Of a stretch of DNA of 64,000 bases, positions 34,151 through 47,900 are shown piece by piece. The stretch covers positions 28,688,540-28,752,539 of the forward strand of contig CM057233.1 of the NCBI GenBank assembly GCA_029891385.1, given 5' to 3'. Below the pieces are notes generated by a model. The model was not told where the DNA came from and made no database searches. It saw nothing but the letters and a program-made list of their open reading frames with translations. Made by a program: the position numbers and the translations under genes. Numbering within the stretch: the first letter of the stretch is position 1; each line of letters begins with the position of its first letter. Origin of the DNA: Erythroxylum novogranatense. Lineage: Eukaryota > Streptophyta > Magnoliopsida > Malpighiales > Erythroxylaceae.

Positions 34151-36061
34151 TACCATGCCACCCTAGTTACTTAGGTAAAAAGGGAAGCCAAGTCTTCCAC
34201 GATGCTCTCTTTCTTTAAGGTGATAAGTGTTTTATTTAATGAAAGTTGCTCCTCTCACCCGTAGCTCCCATTCTCTCTTCTTCTCCTTTGATTTTTCTCC
34301 TTCTTATTAATTGCTTCTCATCTCCACCTACACCAAAGCCCTCATATCGTACGAATTCTCTCTTCCTTGTTTACAAAACTTACAAACCTAAGCTTTTCCC
34401 TTAACATGAAGATCGTATATGGTGGAGAGAATTAAAAAGGATTGAGGGATTTTGAAATTAGGAAGATTGGAAGATTGAAGCTTTAATAGGTAAGCTTTGT
34501 GTTTTATGGTAGCTAGAAGCCTTCCTTATGATGAATTGTACATTAATTACTTGAACTTGTGGTTAGTGTAAATGGGTAGATTATTTTCTTGGTGAATTTA
34601 TGGTTGATTGAGGATGATGTTTAACATGTGTAATGTGTGAATTGTGTGTTTTGAAATGGTTTTAATGATGTTAGATGATTGATTCTAAAAAGGCAATGAC
34701 GGAGCATGTGTTCTGGAAATTTTGTGGGTTTTTATTCAAGTGAGTGTCTTGATGAAATTGTTGCTGAATTAGTGACTAAATGGAATGCTTATTGGTGTAG
34801 GAATGATGTTGGAATGAAAGGAGTAGAGTTAGATATGAGAATCTAGAAAATTTACTTTGTATAGGTTTCAGATTTTTGGTCATAACTTTTGTTATGGTTG
34901 TGCTATTGAGTTGAGGTTTAGCTTAAATTAAACTTAAAAAGTATGGCTAGATTTCTTATGGAGAAAGTTTTGTCCAATTATGACTTTAAGGGTTTTAAAT
35001 TTTGCTTGGAAAGTGAGTTGTTAGGTGCTGTATGAATAGTAATCCGAACCTTGTGACCTGAAACTTTGATAATTGTTTTTAGGTTGATTTGGATTGAATT
35101 TGCAAATTTGGTCTTCATGAAAGTTGAAGATTTACTTGTTAGCTTTCCAACTCCACTAAGTATGAATTTTTTTTATGTGTAGATTGAACATTACGGTCTG
35201 TAAAAGGTCAGGTGGTAATTCAGCCCAAAATGTGTTTTGTGTGCAAGTGACTCTAAGTGCAGAGGTTTTGTGCTCTTTGTGTTCTGATATTAATTTTGGA
35301 CTGTTAAGGGTGAAATTGACTCAAGTGACCTTCTGGAAAGTTGTAGAGATTGTTGTAGCTTTCTAATGAGGTTTTTAATGCGAATTTTGGATATAAGGAT
35401 TGTTATATATAAATTTGTAAAGTTTTGTTATGGTTTAGGTTAAATGATGTTTTCATAAACCCTAACAAGACAGCCACATTAATGGGAGGATTTGACCTAA
35501 TTAGAGATGGAATTTGGTTTTAAGTCCTTCTTAAGGATTGTATTATATTGTCCAAGCTTTTTATTGCTATATGGTATGGAATTTTTTGCCAAGGGAATGG
35601 GGATTAATGAATTTTGAAAGATTGGGTTATTGTTGAGAATAATTTAGGTAAGCAGAAGCTTTGATCGATAATTTCATTTGGTTAGAGATGGAATGGGCTT
35701 CCAAGTTGTTCCTGAAAGTTGTAGAATTTGTTTTTCTCTTTTGATTGATATAAATTTTGTAATTTTTGGCAAAGGGGATGAAAAGTTATGATTTTTTCAA
35801 AAATGTTGTACTGTTGTAGTAAATGTGTGATTAGACAGTATCTTTGAGTGCATTTTTGACACCCTTAGGGGTGAAATTGGTTTGTGAGTCCTTCATGGAA
35901 CTTGTAGGATTTTCTAAGATCTTTCCAACGAGACCTTAATTGTGATTCTTGGATACTTGGGTGAAAAGATACGATTTTGGAAATGAGAAAGGGTGTTTTA
36001 GTGGAAAAAGGAAAAATGGAAAATTAGTTTTATAAAAAAAATGAAAAATTTAAAATTCAGA

Positions 36062-36150
36062 ACCTCGCATCTCGCGAGGGCGACGGATTGCCCTCGCGAG
36101 ACCAAGAGCGAGCTAGCGGTCTCGCCCTCGCGAAAAATTGCGAGGGCGAG
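36062..36150. repeat. GC-rich CTCGCGAGGGCG hairpins of the LARD 3' LTR
   Basis: Inverted arms CTCGCGAGGGC / GCCCTCGCGAG around a short loop, then a second set ending GCGAGGGCGAGACC. It is longer than the 5' LTR copy. Confidence 0.7.
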
Positions 36151-39100
36151 ACCCATATCATTTTTTTATTTTATTTTATTTTATGTTTTTATTTGATTAC
36201 TAATTAGTTTGAATTACTAAATGCTATTTCTGTCGCCAATAACTTTTGCACCCGACATCCGATTGACCTGGTTCTCGAGGCATCAGATTCGTATAATATT
36301 TAATTCCATTTAAATGTGAAATTGGAAATTTTTAGAGATGAAATTGACGGGGATTGACTAGGTCGAAGTGAGAGGATCAGATAATTATTTTTTTGGTCCG
36401 TATTTTATTAATAATTAGACCTATAGAGGTCCGAATTGAATGATTTTGATATCAATGAGTTTCTAAAATTATCAAAAAATTTTAGTATAATGTCAGGAAT
36501 GTCACGAACATGCATACATGTGCATTATTAACTATTTCTGAGTGTACTTTTGTTAATGTTTGAATATTTTGACTGGTTTAGTGGCGCATTTGGAACGTCA
36601 ACCCACATACGTTGCCGAGACTTTCAGGCATTAGCTTCGGAAGCAAAGGTGACTAACTTAGATGGTTTCTCGATTATTAATTTTTTATATTTTGCACTTA
36701 TAACACTGTGGAGAATAATGGTGGGCTTGTGCGTTTGTGTATGACTGGATTCCGGACTGAACGTGTCCGATGCATTGGGAGATTATGACATAGAAGTGTT
36801 ATTTGTCTAAGAATGTGAGATCTTCGTGTTTTCAATGTGATAAATTGTGACTGTGATTTTAATGTGAATAATTGTGAACTAATTATTTGAATGCGATAAT
36901 TTGGGTTTGATTGTAATGTGATATTGCTCAATTACGACATATGCATGAATGCATGATCAGTTAATGATAGTTGTGATCGGAGCAGCCACCGAGAGTTACA
37001 AGCTCAACGTTTATATTTGGGCCTCGAGCCCACAGTGATTCAGTGTAACATCCCCTCTCCTATAGGAAAAGGGTATTTTGGTAATTAGGACGGGTTCAGG
37101 ATATTAAATTATATCTCGACATGCACATACAGCATATAGCCTTTCTGATTACTGATTGGTTGCACATGCACACAGTATACATGCATTCATGACATTTTAA
37201 ACAGGTTTTAAATTGAACTTCTGTGTGAAATTAATGGAGTAATTGAGTTTGGAAAATTATTTGGACTGCACCATAAATTGTTTTACATTTTTAGGGATTT
37301 TTAGAAATTTTTCTGGATTTTTTCGGAGACAATTCCCGGACTGGAAAAATCGCTAATTGGCGAACCGGTCGATTCTCGGTAGCAAAAATCGCCACCCACT
37401 GGTACTGTGTTATTGGGTATATTATTTTGGGATTGAAATTGGGGTCAATTGAGTTGATTGAGTTAGTTTTTGATCTGGATTAAAGAAATGTTACTTTGAC
37501 TTTTCTTTAAATTTTTGAACCAATCACATTTAGCCACCAAATGCCATCATTTAATGCTCACTTGCTTCCTCCCACGGTTTTGCCTTAATAAAGAATGAAA
37601 AAGATGACTTTTGCCTCTTAAATCCTTCACCATCCGAAAATCAACCTTCCTTCTTCATCTCCATCAATGTTTTTCTCCTTCTTTAAGTTATTTCCTCCAA
37701 CTTTGAGTGCCTTCCTTATATGCTTACAAGCTTAAGTCTCCTACCTTCTTTTCATGATGATAGCCATGTTTGATGTTAGAAGAAAGTAGAGAAAGTGAGA
37801 AATTGGTGTGCTTTGAAGTGGAAAAGCTAATTAGGTATGTATTCATTTAAGGTTTAAGCTTTAAATGATGTTTGTATATGGAATTAAATGTCATGATAGT
37901 AAGGAGTGATTAATAAAAGGGTTTAAAGCATGCATGAGGTTCATGTAGGCATTAAAGTGATGATTATTATGATTTGAAGAAATGGGTATGAGGCTAGGTG
38001 AAGATGTATTGAAATTAATGATATGGTTTGATTTTGAGTTGAGTATGGATGATTATTTGAGTATATGAATTGAGGAATTTGATTCTGTCAATTTTTCAGT
38101 ATTAGCCCTAGTATATGTATGACTGTAGTAATATTTAATTTGTATTTATTTGGATGTCTAGTGATGTGAAAAAGGCATTGGAAATGTTAGAACTAAGGTT
38201 AACATTAAATCTGGAAAGTTAAGGTTGAAATTGATGTTACTGATTTATTCATAACTTATTGTGTAGAAAATAAAATGAGGTAAGGTTAGTGGCTACTGAA
38301 ACTTTGGGATGTTGGCTTCAATTTAGTGTGAAATAGGTGTTGTTGAATTTCAATGATAGAAGGGTGAATTTTTTAATGGAAAATTACTGTTCCATTGCCT
38401 CTGAACAGTAACCGAAACCACAACATAAGAACTTTGTTGATTTTTATGAATTAATTGAGATGGAATTAGGGAAAATGGGCTTTATGGAAGTTGTAGAATA
38501 TTGAATTATCTTTCCATTGCTACTGATCTTGCTATTTTTAGAATTGTATATTGGGAGATATGAATTGATTACTAATGACTGGTTTTGAGCATTTTGGATG
38601 AAACCTAGCTTAAGTGTGATTTTGTGAGTTTACTGATTGGAGGCAATTTTAACATTTTATGTGGACTGAATTGGTGTGAGTGAGCTTCTGAAGAATTGTA
38701 GAGGAAGAGATTACCTTGAAAATGATATATGGTGAGTAATTTTTCGAAGTCAGAATTGTGAGTTATGATTTTTCAAAAATTAACCCTACATCAGGTTATG
38801 AATGGCTGATCATAACAGTAGCTTCCATAACAGTTTTGAAATTTATAGAGATCGAATTGGATGATGAGTGCTTCATGAAAATTGAAGTTTGAGATGTTAT
38901 CTTTTCAGGGATATAAAGTTCGGATTTTACTGACTTGTATACAGGGAGTTATGCTTGTTATAAAGTTACTGCCCAAATTGGAGGATTTCAGGGACAGTAA
39001 CATTAGATGAGTTAATTGACTTGTTTAGCAATAGAATTTGATTTTGGATTGTTCATGAAATTTGTTTAAGACATTGTGAACTTATTAATCATATTTTTGT

Positions 39101-40310
39101 GGTAATTTATTACTGAAGAATCAGTGAGTTATGAAATTGCCACTGTACTGCCCTGTGTTGAGGGAAATTGAGTAGGCAGTAGGTTTGATGGAGTTTTTGA
39201 CACCCTTAGGGTTGGAATTGATTTTTATGGTCTTCTTGAGAATTGTAGAGCTTTTCATAAGCTTTCCAACAAGGTATAGTTTGCATTTTTCAGAAATGTG
39301 TAGAAAGAGTTATGGGTGTTGGAAGGTTAGTTGGAAATCAGTAAATAAAGGGGAAAATAAGGGTTATATATAAAAATATAAATTGTTGAGTTTTGGTTTC
39401 TTTCGTGAATAACTTTTCCGTCCGACGTCCGATTGACCTGAATCTTGAGGCATCGGATACATGGAATATTTAATTTCATTTTCTGAGAGATTCGGGATTT
39501 TTAGACGGGAATTTGACGTAGCCTTGGGTAACGGAACGGTGAATCACTGTTTTATTTAATTGGGGACCTATAGAGGTCCAAATTGCGCACCGTCAGTGCC
39601 TATAGATTTCTAATTTTTAATAGAATTTTATTATGGGGAAATATTGAATTAGGGCCGGGATGCCATGAACATGCATTGTTGGACCCCGAACCTTGAGTGA
39701 CAATTTGACTATGATCAAGTGGATGAGTTGATTGAAATTAAGTTGAAGATCATGAAATAAAGAGAGAAAGTATGAAAAATTGTGTAATAGTTGACTTTCG
39801 GCCTTTGAAGGTTGACTTTTGATTGAGGCAAAATTTGATAAAATGGTCTTCGAAACTTGTAGGTTATGTTAAGAGATTTTGTGGACATAAAGTTTGTAAT
39901 TTTTCGATATCGGAGTGAAAGTTATGATCGGTCAAAGTTTATGTTTGATCGGGTTTGACTTTTATTATGGTTGAAACTTTGACTGAGAAATTAACCTAGT
40001 TAGAGGTTAAATGAGCTTTGATGTTCTTCATGAAAATTGAAGGATTTGTTTTGATCTTTATTTCGATATAAAGTATGCAATTTTTCGATCTCGGAAAATT
40101 AAGTTATGATTTTTGCAAGCGTGTATAGAGAATAGTATCTTTGACGGAAAATGGACTCCGTAGGAGTTGAATTGAGTTTTATGTTCTTCTCGGAAGATTT
40201 AGAGCTTCTCTCAAGCTTTCTATAGAGACTAAGTTTGTCAAAATCGGAGTTCGGGATTAAAAGTTATGAATTTTGGGAATTTAGTGGAAAAAAAAAAAGA
40301 GAAGTTTTAA

Positions 40311-40590
40311 CGCCTCGCTAGGCGACGGCTCGCCCTAGCGAGGGGCCATATCTCGCCCTCGCTAGGCGACGCCTCGCTAGCGAGGCGGCGCTGTCTTCGC
40401 CTCGCGAGGCAAGGCTCGCCTCGCGAGGCAAGGCTACTCTCATGCATGCAGGCGCCTCGCAGGCGACGCCTCGCCTAGCGAGGCGGGCGCCTTCGCCCTC
40501 GCCAGGCGACGCCTCGCCTAGCGAGCGGGCGTCTCGCCCTCATGCGCGGCTCTCGCCTCATGACGGCGTCTCGCCCTCATGAGTTCGGCG
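40311..40590. repeat. GC-rich palindrome array, 5' LTR copy
   Basis: Words GCCTCGCTAGGCGACGG, CGCCTAGCGAGGCG and CCTCGCGAGGCAAGGC repeat in both orientations. Length and unit order differ from the 3' LTR copy (45578-45830). Confidence 0.75.
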
Positions 40591-43500
40591 TCTCCACGCA
40601 CTGCTTTGCTTCTTAAATTTTGATTTCTTTGTTTTCAATCCGACCTTTGCTCACTATTTTGCCTATATCTTTTCCGTCCGACATCCGATTGAGTTGATTC
40701 TTTTGCGTTGGATTCCTAAGACATTGAATTTCATTTTATAAGAAATTTGTGAACTTTTGAGATTAAATTAATGGTTATTAATTTAATCAAAGTGAGTCGG
40801 GAAATTTTCGAGCATGATTCAGTGTTTTGTGAAATTCGGGATCTGTAGAGATCCGATTGAAGCGATTCTTGAGGGAAATAAAGATAAGACAAGGGCTACA
40901 AATCATATGAAGACATGAAATGTCAATTTTGCCCTTAGGACTTTTAATTTTGAATTTAAGTTCGGATTAGGGTTTAATTTTTGGATTGGGAACACCTGTG
41001 AGTAATTTGAGTATAACTTTTGATCTGGGAATCGAAATGAGACGATTCTTGTTTTGAATTAAACTAGATACATAAGGCTACAATTGTTATGAAGACATCG
41101 AGTTTCAATTCTGGGATTAAGAATGTGAAATTTTGGACGGAAATAATCGTACATAGGAAATGTGTTAGAATATGGATATTTCCGCATTGTTTACAAGATA
41201 ACTTTTGATGTAGTGCTCGGAATTGAGCGGTCAGTGGCGTTGGATTTGTATGAGTGAGAGGAACATTTCTCGAAGGAAGTTTGGACAAATTCCTTCAATT
41301 TAATAGTGCGAATCAGAACCGCAAGTAAGCGTAACTTTAAGTTTTGAATGGAGGGCAAAATGGTCATTTGACCATCAATTAATGAAACTCATTAATGATT
41401 GTCGTTTTGAGCTATTAAAAACGATGAATGGTCTGGAAAATTACAGAAGAAGAGAAAGAAGAAGAAATAAGAAGAGAGTGGAAGTTTCGTATGGAGAAAA
41501 GATGAGAGAGAGTTATTTTTGATTTTTCTACTTGTTTTCTTAAGGATTTTGGGATGGTTCCAAGAGAGAAAAAGGTAGAGGAGCATAAGAGCTTCCTAAG
41601 GAACCAAAAAAAATTCGAATTTGGATGAGAAAGAGGTAAGAGAAATTTTTCTACTTTGAGATTTTGATTAATTTTCGGTTTAGAATTATGACATATAAGA
41701 TAGGTTTATGGATTGTGGAATTAATTTTGAAATATATGCTTTAGGCTGGGTTTAATTTTGGATGGAAAATTGATTAAGGTTTAGGCTTAATTTTATGATT
41801 GAGAATTTTGAGATATTTTGGTGTAGAATTATAGGAAATATGATGAATTGATGATATATGAAATCAATTTCGAAGAAATTGTATTTTATGGTATTGAATT
41901 GGGATAAATTGGTTTAGGCCAATTTTAAGATTTGGGGATTTTTGAAATTGAGGATTTAAATAGTTTGGAATTAATGTGAATTGATGAATTGTGAGATGAA
42001 TTTTGAAGAAATTATGTTTTATGAGATTGAATTTGAGTGTCTTGGTTTAGGCCAATTTTGAAAATTGGGGATTTTCAAAATTGGAGATTGAAATAGCTTG
42101 AATGTAAATGGAATTGGTGAATTCTAAGTTGATTGTGAAAATTAAGTATTTTCGATGTGAAATTTGGATGATTATGGTTTAGGTTTTGGTATTTTGAAGA
42201 GAGAAAAGCAAGGATCAATTGGAGCTTGAAATCAAGGTTAAGCAATAATTCGAGGTGGGTAGCATATTTATATTTTGATTTGTGAGCAATATGCAATTTT
42301 TGAAAAATTAAAGAAAGCAATTTTGAAAAATAAAGAAAGCAAAAATGTGAAAATTTTGACAAATTATTGTTTTGTAAAGGTTTGAAATTCGATTTAGAAT
42401 GTTTTCGAAAGATTATTATAAGTTTGAATTCATTGCTTTAAATGATTCGATAAACCGATATAAATTTTGAAAATGCATTTGTTGTGTATGCATTATTCAA
42501 TTGTTGAAATTATTGTTTGATTGAATGTTTTGATTGTTGAATTTAGTGAATGATAGACTGAATAAATTGAGTGGTATGCATTATTGGGGAAAATTTTGAA
42601 GAAAAGTACGAAATTGAAAAGTGCCTTGAGCAATCCGACTTTTCGTTTTCGATTATGTGTTATGTGGGTTTGGTAGGTCCCTTGGTGAGTCGTATTTGTC
42701 TCTATGTGTATAGCCTTCTCCAGTCGCTCGCTAGGGCACGGAGACTCGTTCGGACTCCTTCACGGCCACACTAGACCGCAATGCGGGAAAGTGTAATACG
42801 TTACGTTTCACGACGCAGGACCGCTTATCGGATCTGCAAAGACGCTCGCTTGGACCTAGCTGGACCATTCGATGTGTAATATGTTTTGATTTGTTTATGT
42901 GTTCGCATTCATATTTATGAAAAATTCAAGAAGTTTTGAAAATGAGAAAAGTGAGATTATTATGAAAAGTTTGAAAATATGAAAAAATGGATTTGAGGAA
43001 ATTGTTTGAAAAATTATAAAGTTTGAAAAAAATTAGCCCTTTTGGCAAAAAGATTATTAAAATGATTTGACTTATTTATCGGTTTATAAATGTGTTATCC
43101 ACGAGCTTTCGAGCTCACCCCTTTCATCCCCATCTCCGTGTTTTGAGCGGGAGATCGGATGAAAGAATGTGAAGACGTATGTCAAGACGTCAGTTTCGAC
43201 ATTTGAATACGTTGGTTTTTGAGAAATTTGGATCTTGTGTATGAATATGTTTATGACTTTAGATAAATTTTGGAAAAGTGTATTTGTGTATAAAGTTAAG
43301 TATTGTGAATGACTGTGAAATTTGTATAGGAAATTATGGAGAATTTGAGAACATATTGTATGGTTGATTTGGGAATATATATGTATGAATTTGGAAATGA
43401 GTTGAATTATGAGTTTGGTATTTATTGACTTGAGAATTATGGAAGTATTAGTTTTAGGTTTGTGTTTACTTTGGTGTTGGGATTAGGACGGGAGTGTCCG

Positions 43501-43819
43501 ATGATTCGAGGTCTGTTGAGATTATGAAGTGTATTACGCGCTGCGAGAATTTTGGATTAGGATAAAGGCGGTAGTTATCTTTGCCGAATTTTCGATAAGA
43601 TTTGGGATAAAAGTGTAATTTTGGAAATTGGATGCATTGGTTATGTTTTAAATGTGTTTGAGTAAGAGAAGAAATGAATAAGAAATGAGAATAAGAAAGA
43701 AAAAAAAAATTTTCATAACGGATTTTGGAACGTCTTAGGAATTCCCAACGCGATTCTGTTTCCTGTTCTTTGCTTATTCACGGATGTCGGAAAGTATTTC
43801 AGTTTACATTGATTTGTTT

Positions 43820-44060
43820 GCTTACTTTGTTTTCTATCCGTATTCGATTTGCATTCGATTCGATCCGCGCCGCTTATTCGTTCCGCTTTGTGATTCAGAT
43901 TCGATTATTTCGCTTCGCTACATTCGATTGAATCTGTTCGTTTGTTTCGATTAGTTCTTGCTTCCGCTTGCATTTGCTTCCGCTTCGCTACTTTCGGATT
44001 TGTTCGCTTCCGCATTTTGTTGTCGATCCGAAATATCCGCTTCCTTTCGTTTCCGTTCGA
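43820..44060 (+). repeat. TTCGATT / TTCCGCTT simple-sequence tract near the LTR 3' end
   Basis: Degenerate pyrimidine-rich repeats (ATTCGATTCGATC, TTGCTTCCGCTTCGC) that keep several frames open at once. Copies are at 28320-28560 and 49080-49300. No protein is proposed. Confidence 0.65.
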
Positions 44061-44128
44061 TTCCGTTCCCTTCGTGCTCATTGCTTTTCCGGTTGGGATC
44101 CGGTTCCCGGATCGGGTCCCAACATTTA

Positions 44129-44141
44129 TGGTATCAGAGCC
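44129..44141 (+). promoter_or_regulatory. Primer binding site (initiator Met-tRNA)
   Basis: TGGTATCAGAGCC, four bases after the 5' LTR end. Confidence 0.92.
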
Positions 44142-44924
44142 CAGTATTATGATCATACTTGGGCAATATGATTATCGAGATTGAATTTAGTGATTGTCTG
44201 AGTGAGGTTAAGAAATTTGATTGATTTTAGGTGTGTGTTAATGAACTTGAGATTTGGAGTTCATTATGGCATTATGCGATGAGAAGTTTAAAATGAATTT
44301 GGATGATTCGACTTTACCCATTTATGAGATTAAAATAAGAAATGCTTGAAGGATAGGAGTAAATGAGAAATATTTGGAGAATTAAATTGATTGTGGATTA
44401 AAGTGACGAGAATCATAATCGATTTTAGGAATGTGAAATTGATGAGCATGACTTGTCATGCCTTATTTGAAGAATTAAAGTGATTGTTTGTTTAGGGTGT
44501 TAAGAATATGAGTGATTAGAAACATGTGTTTGTGGAACTTAAGATTTGAATTTTGTGATGAATTGGGAGAAATTGATATAGACTATACTTCCGTAAGATG
44601 AAAGAATGATGACATAATGATGATTGAACCATATGAGGGTTCCTTAAGAAATGGACCATTAATTTGTGCCCATATATGAAGAAATAATGAGTTATAGATA
44701 TAGTGTTTTGATATGATATGAGAGATATATGGTTTAAGGAAGTAAAAATTGTGAAGAGATTGAGAATATGTATGATGAGTAAATTTGATGAAAAAGTAAT
44801 TGATTATGAGTTTTGGGAAATTAGGAAGAAAGTGCTTGATGATCATTGTTTAGAAAGAAATTTATGCAAGAATGAGTTACTTGGAGTTTAAGTAAGTGTG
44901 AATTTCGAGGACGAAATTCTTTTA

Positions 44925-44937
44925 AGAGGGGGAGAAA
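44925..44937 (+). promoter_or_regulatory. Polypurine tract of the short-interior element
   Basis: AGAGGGGGAGAAA directly precedes TGTTGG of the 3' LTR. Confidence 0.85.
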
Positions 44938-47900
44938 TGTTGGACCCCGAACCTTGAGTGACAATTTGACTATGATCAAGTGGATGAGTTGATTGAAATT
45001 AAGTTGAAGATCATGAAATAAAGAGAGAAAGTATGAAAAATTGTGTAATAGTTGACTTTCTGGCCTTTGAAGGTTGACTTTTGATTGAGGCAAAATTTGA
45101 TAAAATGGTCTTCTGGAAACTTGTAGGTTATGTTAAGAGATTTTTGTGGACATAAAGTTTGTAATTTTTCGATATCGGGAGTGAAAGTTATGATCAGTCA
45201 AAGTTTATGTTTGATCGGGTTTGACTTTTATTATGGTTGAAACTTTGACTGAGAAATTAACCTAGTTAGAGGTTAAATGAGCTTTGATGTTCTTCATGAA
45301 AATTGAAGGATTTGTTTTGATCTTTATTTCGATATAAAGTATGCAATTTTTCGATCTCGGAAAATTAAGTTATGATTTTTGCAAGCGTGTATAGAGAACA
45401 GTATCTTTGACCGGAAAATGGACTCCCGTAGGAGTTGAATTGAGTTTTATGTTCTTCTCGGAAGATTTAGAGCTTCTCTCAAGCTTTCTATAGAGACTAA
45501 TTTTGTCAAAATCGGAGTTCGGGATTAAAAGTTATGAATTTTGGGAGTTTAGTGGAAAAAAAAAAAAGAGAAAGTTTTAGCGCCTCGCTAGGCGACGGCT
45601 CGCCCTAGCGAAGGGCGCTCAGATGCGCCTCGCTAGGCGACGCCCGCCTAGCGAGGCGGGCTGTCTTCGCCTCGCGAGGCAAGACTCGCCTCGCATGGTA
45701 TGGCGCCTCGCTAGGCGACGCCTCGCCCTAGCGAGGCGGGCTTCGCGCCGCCCGCCAGGCGCGCCTCGCCCTAGCGAGCGAGGCGTCTCGCCCTCATGAC
45801 GGCGTCTCGCCCTCATGAGTTAGGCGTCTCCGACGCTGCGTTTGCTTCTTAAATTTTGATTTCTTTGTTTTCAATCCGACCTTTGCTCACTATTTTGCCT
45901 ATATCTTTCCGTCCGACATCCGATTGAGTTGATTCTTTTGCGTTGGATTCCTAAGACATTGAATTTCATTTTATAAGAAATTTGTGAACTTTTGAGATTA
46001 AATTAATGGTTATTAATTTAATCAAAATGAGTCGGAAATTTTCCGAGCATGATTCAGTGTTTTGTGAAATTCGGGATCTGTAGAGATCCGATTGAAGCGA
46101 TTCTTGAGGGGAAATAAAGATAAGACAAGGGGCTACAAATCATATGAAGACATGAAATGTCAATTTTGCCCTTAGGACTTTTAATTTTGAATTTAAGTTC
46201 GGATTAGGGTTTAATTTTGGATTAGGAACACCTGTGAGTAATTTGAGTATAACTTTTGATCTGGGAATCGAAATGAGACGATTCTTGTTTTGAATTAAAC
46301 TAGAGACATAAGGCTACAATTGTTATGAAGACATCGAGTTTCAATTCTGGGATTAAGAATGTGAAATTTTGGACGGAAATAATCGTACATAGGAAATGTG
46401 TTAGAATATGGATATTTCCGCACTGTTTCACGCATAACTTTTGATGTAGTGCTCGGAATTGAGCGCGGTCAGTGGCGTTGGATTTGTATGAGTGAGCGGA
46501 ACATTTCTCGAGAAGGAAGTTTGGACAAATTCCTTCAATTTAATAGTGCGAATCAGAACCGCAAGTAAGCGTAACTTTAAGTTTTGAATGGAGGGCAAAA
46601 TGGTCATTTGACCATCAATTAATGAAACTCATTAATGATTGTCGTTTGAGCTATTAAAAGCGATGAATGGTCTGGAAAATTACAGAAGAAGAGAAAGAAG
46701 AAGAAATAAGAAGAGAGTGGAAGTTTCAGTATGGAGAAAAGATGAGAGAGAAAGTTATTTTGATTTTCTACTTGTTTTCTTAAGGATTTTGGGATGGTTC
46801 CAAGAGAGAAAAAGGTAGAGGAGCATAAGAGCTTCCTAAGGAACCAAAAAAAATTCGAATTTGGATGAGAAAGAGGTAAGAGAAATTTTTCTACTTTGAG
46901 ATTTTGATTAATTTTCGGTTTAGAATTATGACATATAAGATGGGTTTATGGATTGTGGAATTAATTTTGAAATATATGCTTTAGGCTGGGTTTAATTTTG
47001 GATGGAAAATTGATTAAGGTTTAGGCTTAATTTTATGATTGAGAATTTTGAGATATTTTGGTGTAGAATTATAGGAAATATGATGAATTGATGATATATG
47101 AAATCAATTTCGAAGAAATTGTATTTTATGGTATTGAATTGGGATAAATTGGTTTAGGCCAATTTTAAGATTTGGGGATTTTTGAAATTGAGGATTTAAA
47201 TAGTTTGGAATTAATGTGAATTGATGAATTGTGAGATGAATTTTGAAGAAATTATGTTTTATGAGATTGAATTTGAGTGTCTTGGTTTAGGCCAATTTTG
47301 AAAATTGGGGATTTTCAAAATTGGAGATTGAAATAGCTTGAATGTAAATGGAATTGGTGAATTCCTAAGTTGATTGTGAAAATTAAGTATTTTCTGATGT
47401 GAAATTTGGATGATTATGGTTTAGGTTTTGGTATTTTGGAAGAGAGAAAAGCAAGGATCAATTGGAGCTTGAAATCAAGGTTAAGCAATAATTGAGGTGG
47501 GTAGCATATTTATATTTTGATTTGTGAGCAATATGCAATTTTGAAAAATTAAAGAAAGCAATTTTGAAAAATAAAGAAAGCAAAATGTGAAAATTTTGAC
47601 AAATTATTGTTTTGTAAAGGTTTGAAATTCGATTTAGAATGTTTTACGAAAGATTATTATAAGTTTGAATTCATTGCTTTAAATGATTCGATAAACCGAT
47701 AGAAATTTTGAAAATGCATTTGTTGTGTATGCATTATTCAATTGTTGAAATTATTGTTTGATTGAATGTTTTGATTGTTGAATTTAGTGAATGATAGATG
47801 AATAAATTGAGTGGTATGCATTATTGGGAAAATTTTGAAGAAAAGTACGAAATTGAAAAGTGCCTTGAGCAATCCGACTTTTCGTTTTCGATTATGTGTT

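Larger units (their letters stand above)
39677..44124 (+). repeat. 5' LTR of the short-interior element
   Basis: TGTTGGACC ... CCCAACA. Includes the GC-rich array (40311-40590), CCGACATCCGATTGAGTTG (about 40680), GAGCTATTAAAAACG (about 41410) before a purine-rich GAAGAAGAGAAAG stretch that could be promoter and leader, and a run of TTCGCTTCCGCTT-type repeats at 43820-44060. Confidence 0.93.
44125..44937 (+). other. 813-base interior of the short-interior element
   Basis: No convincing coding. It holds the primer site at the start, AT-rich sequence with many stops, and at 44898-44937 GAATTTCGAGGACGAAATTC followed by AGAGGGGGAGAAA, the relic of a gypsy pol end plus polypurine tract. Confidence 0.85.

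Noticed and set aside
43725..44184. Several overlapping frames near the LTR 3' end, with parallels at 28453 and 48972-49400
   Set aside because: They come from a TTCGATT / TTCCGCTT simple repeat. The frames differ between LTR copies through gaps.
45619..45816. Arginine-rich frame on the minus strand
   Set aside because: Translation of the GCCTCGCTAGGC palindrome array in an LTR; not kept in the sister LTR copies.
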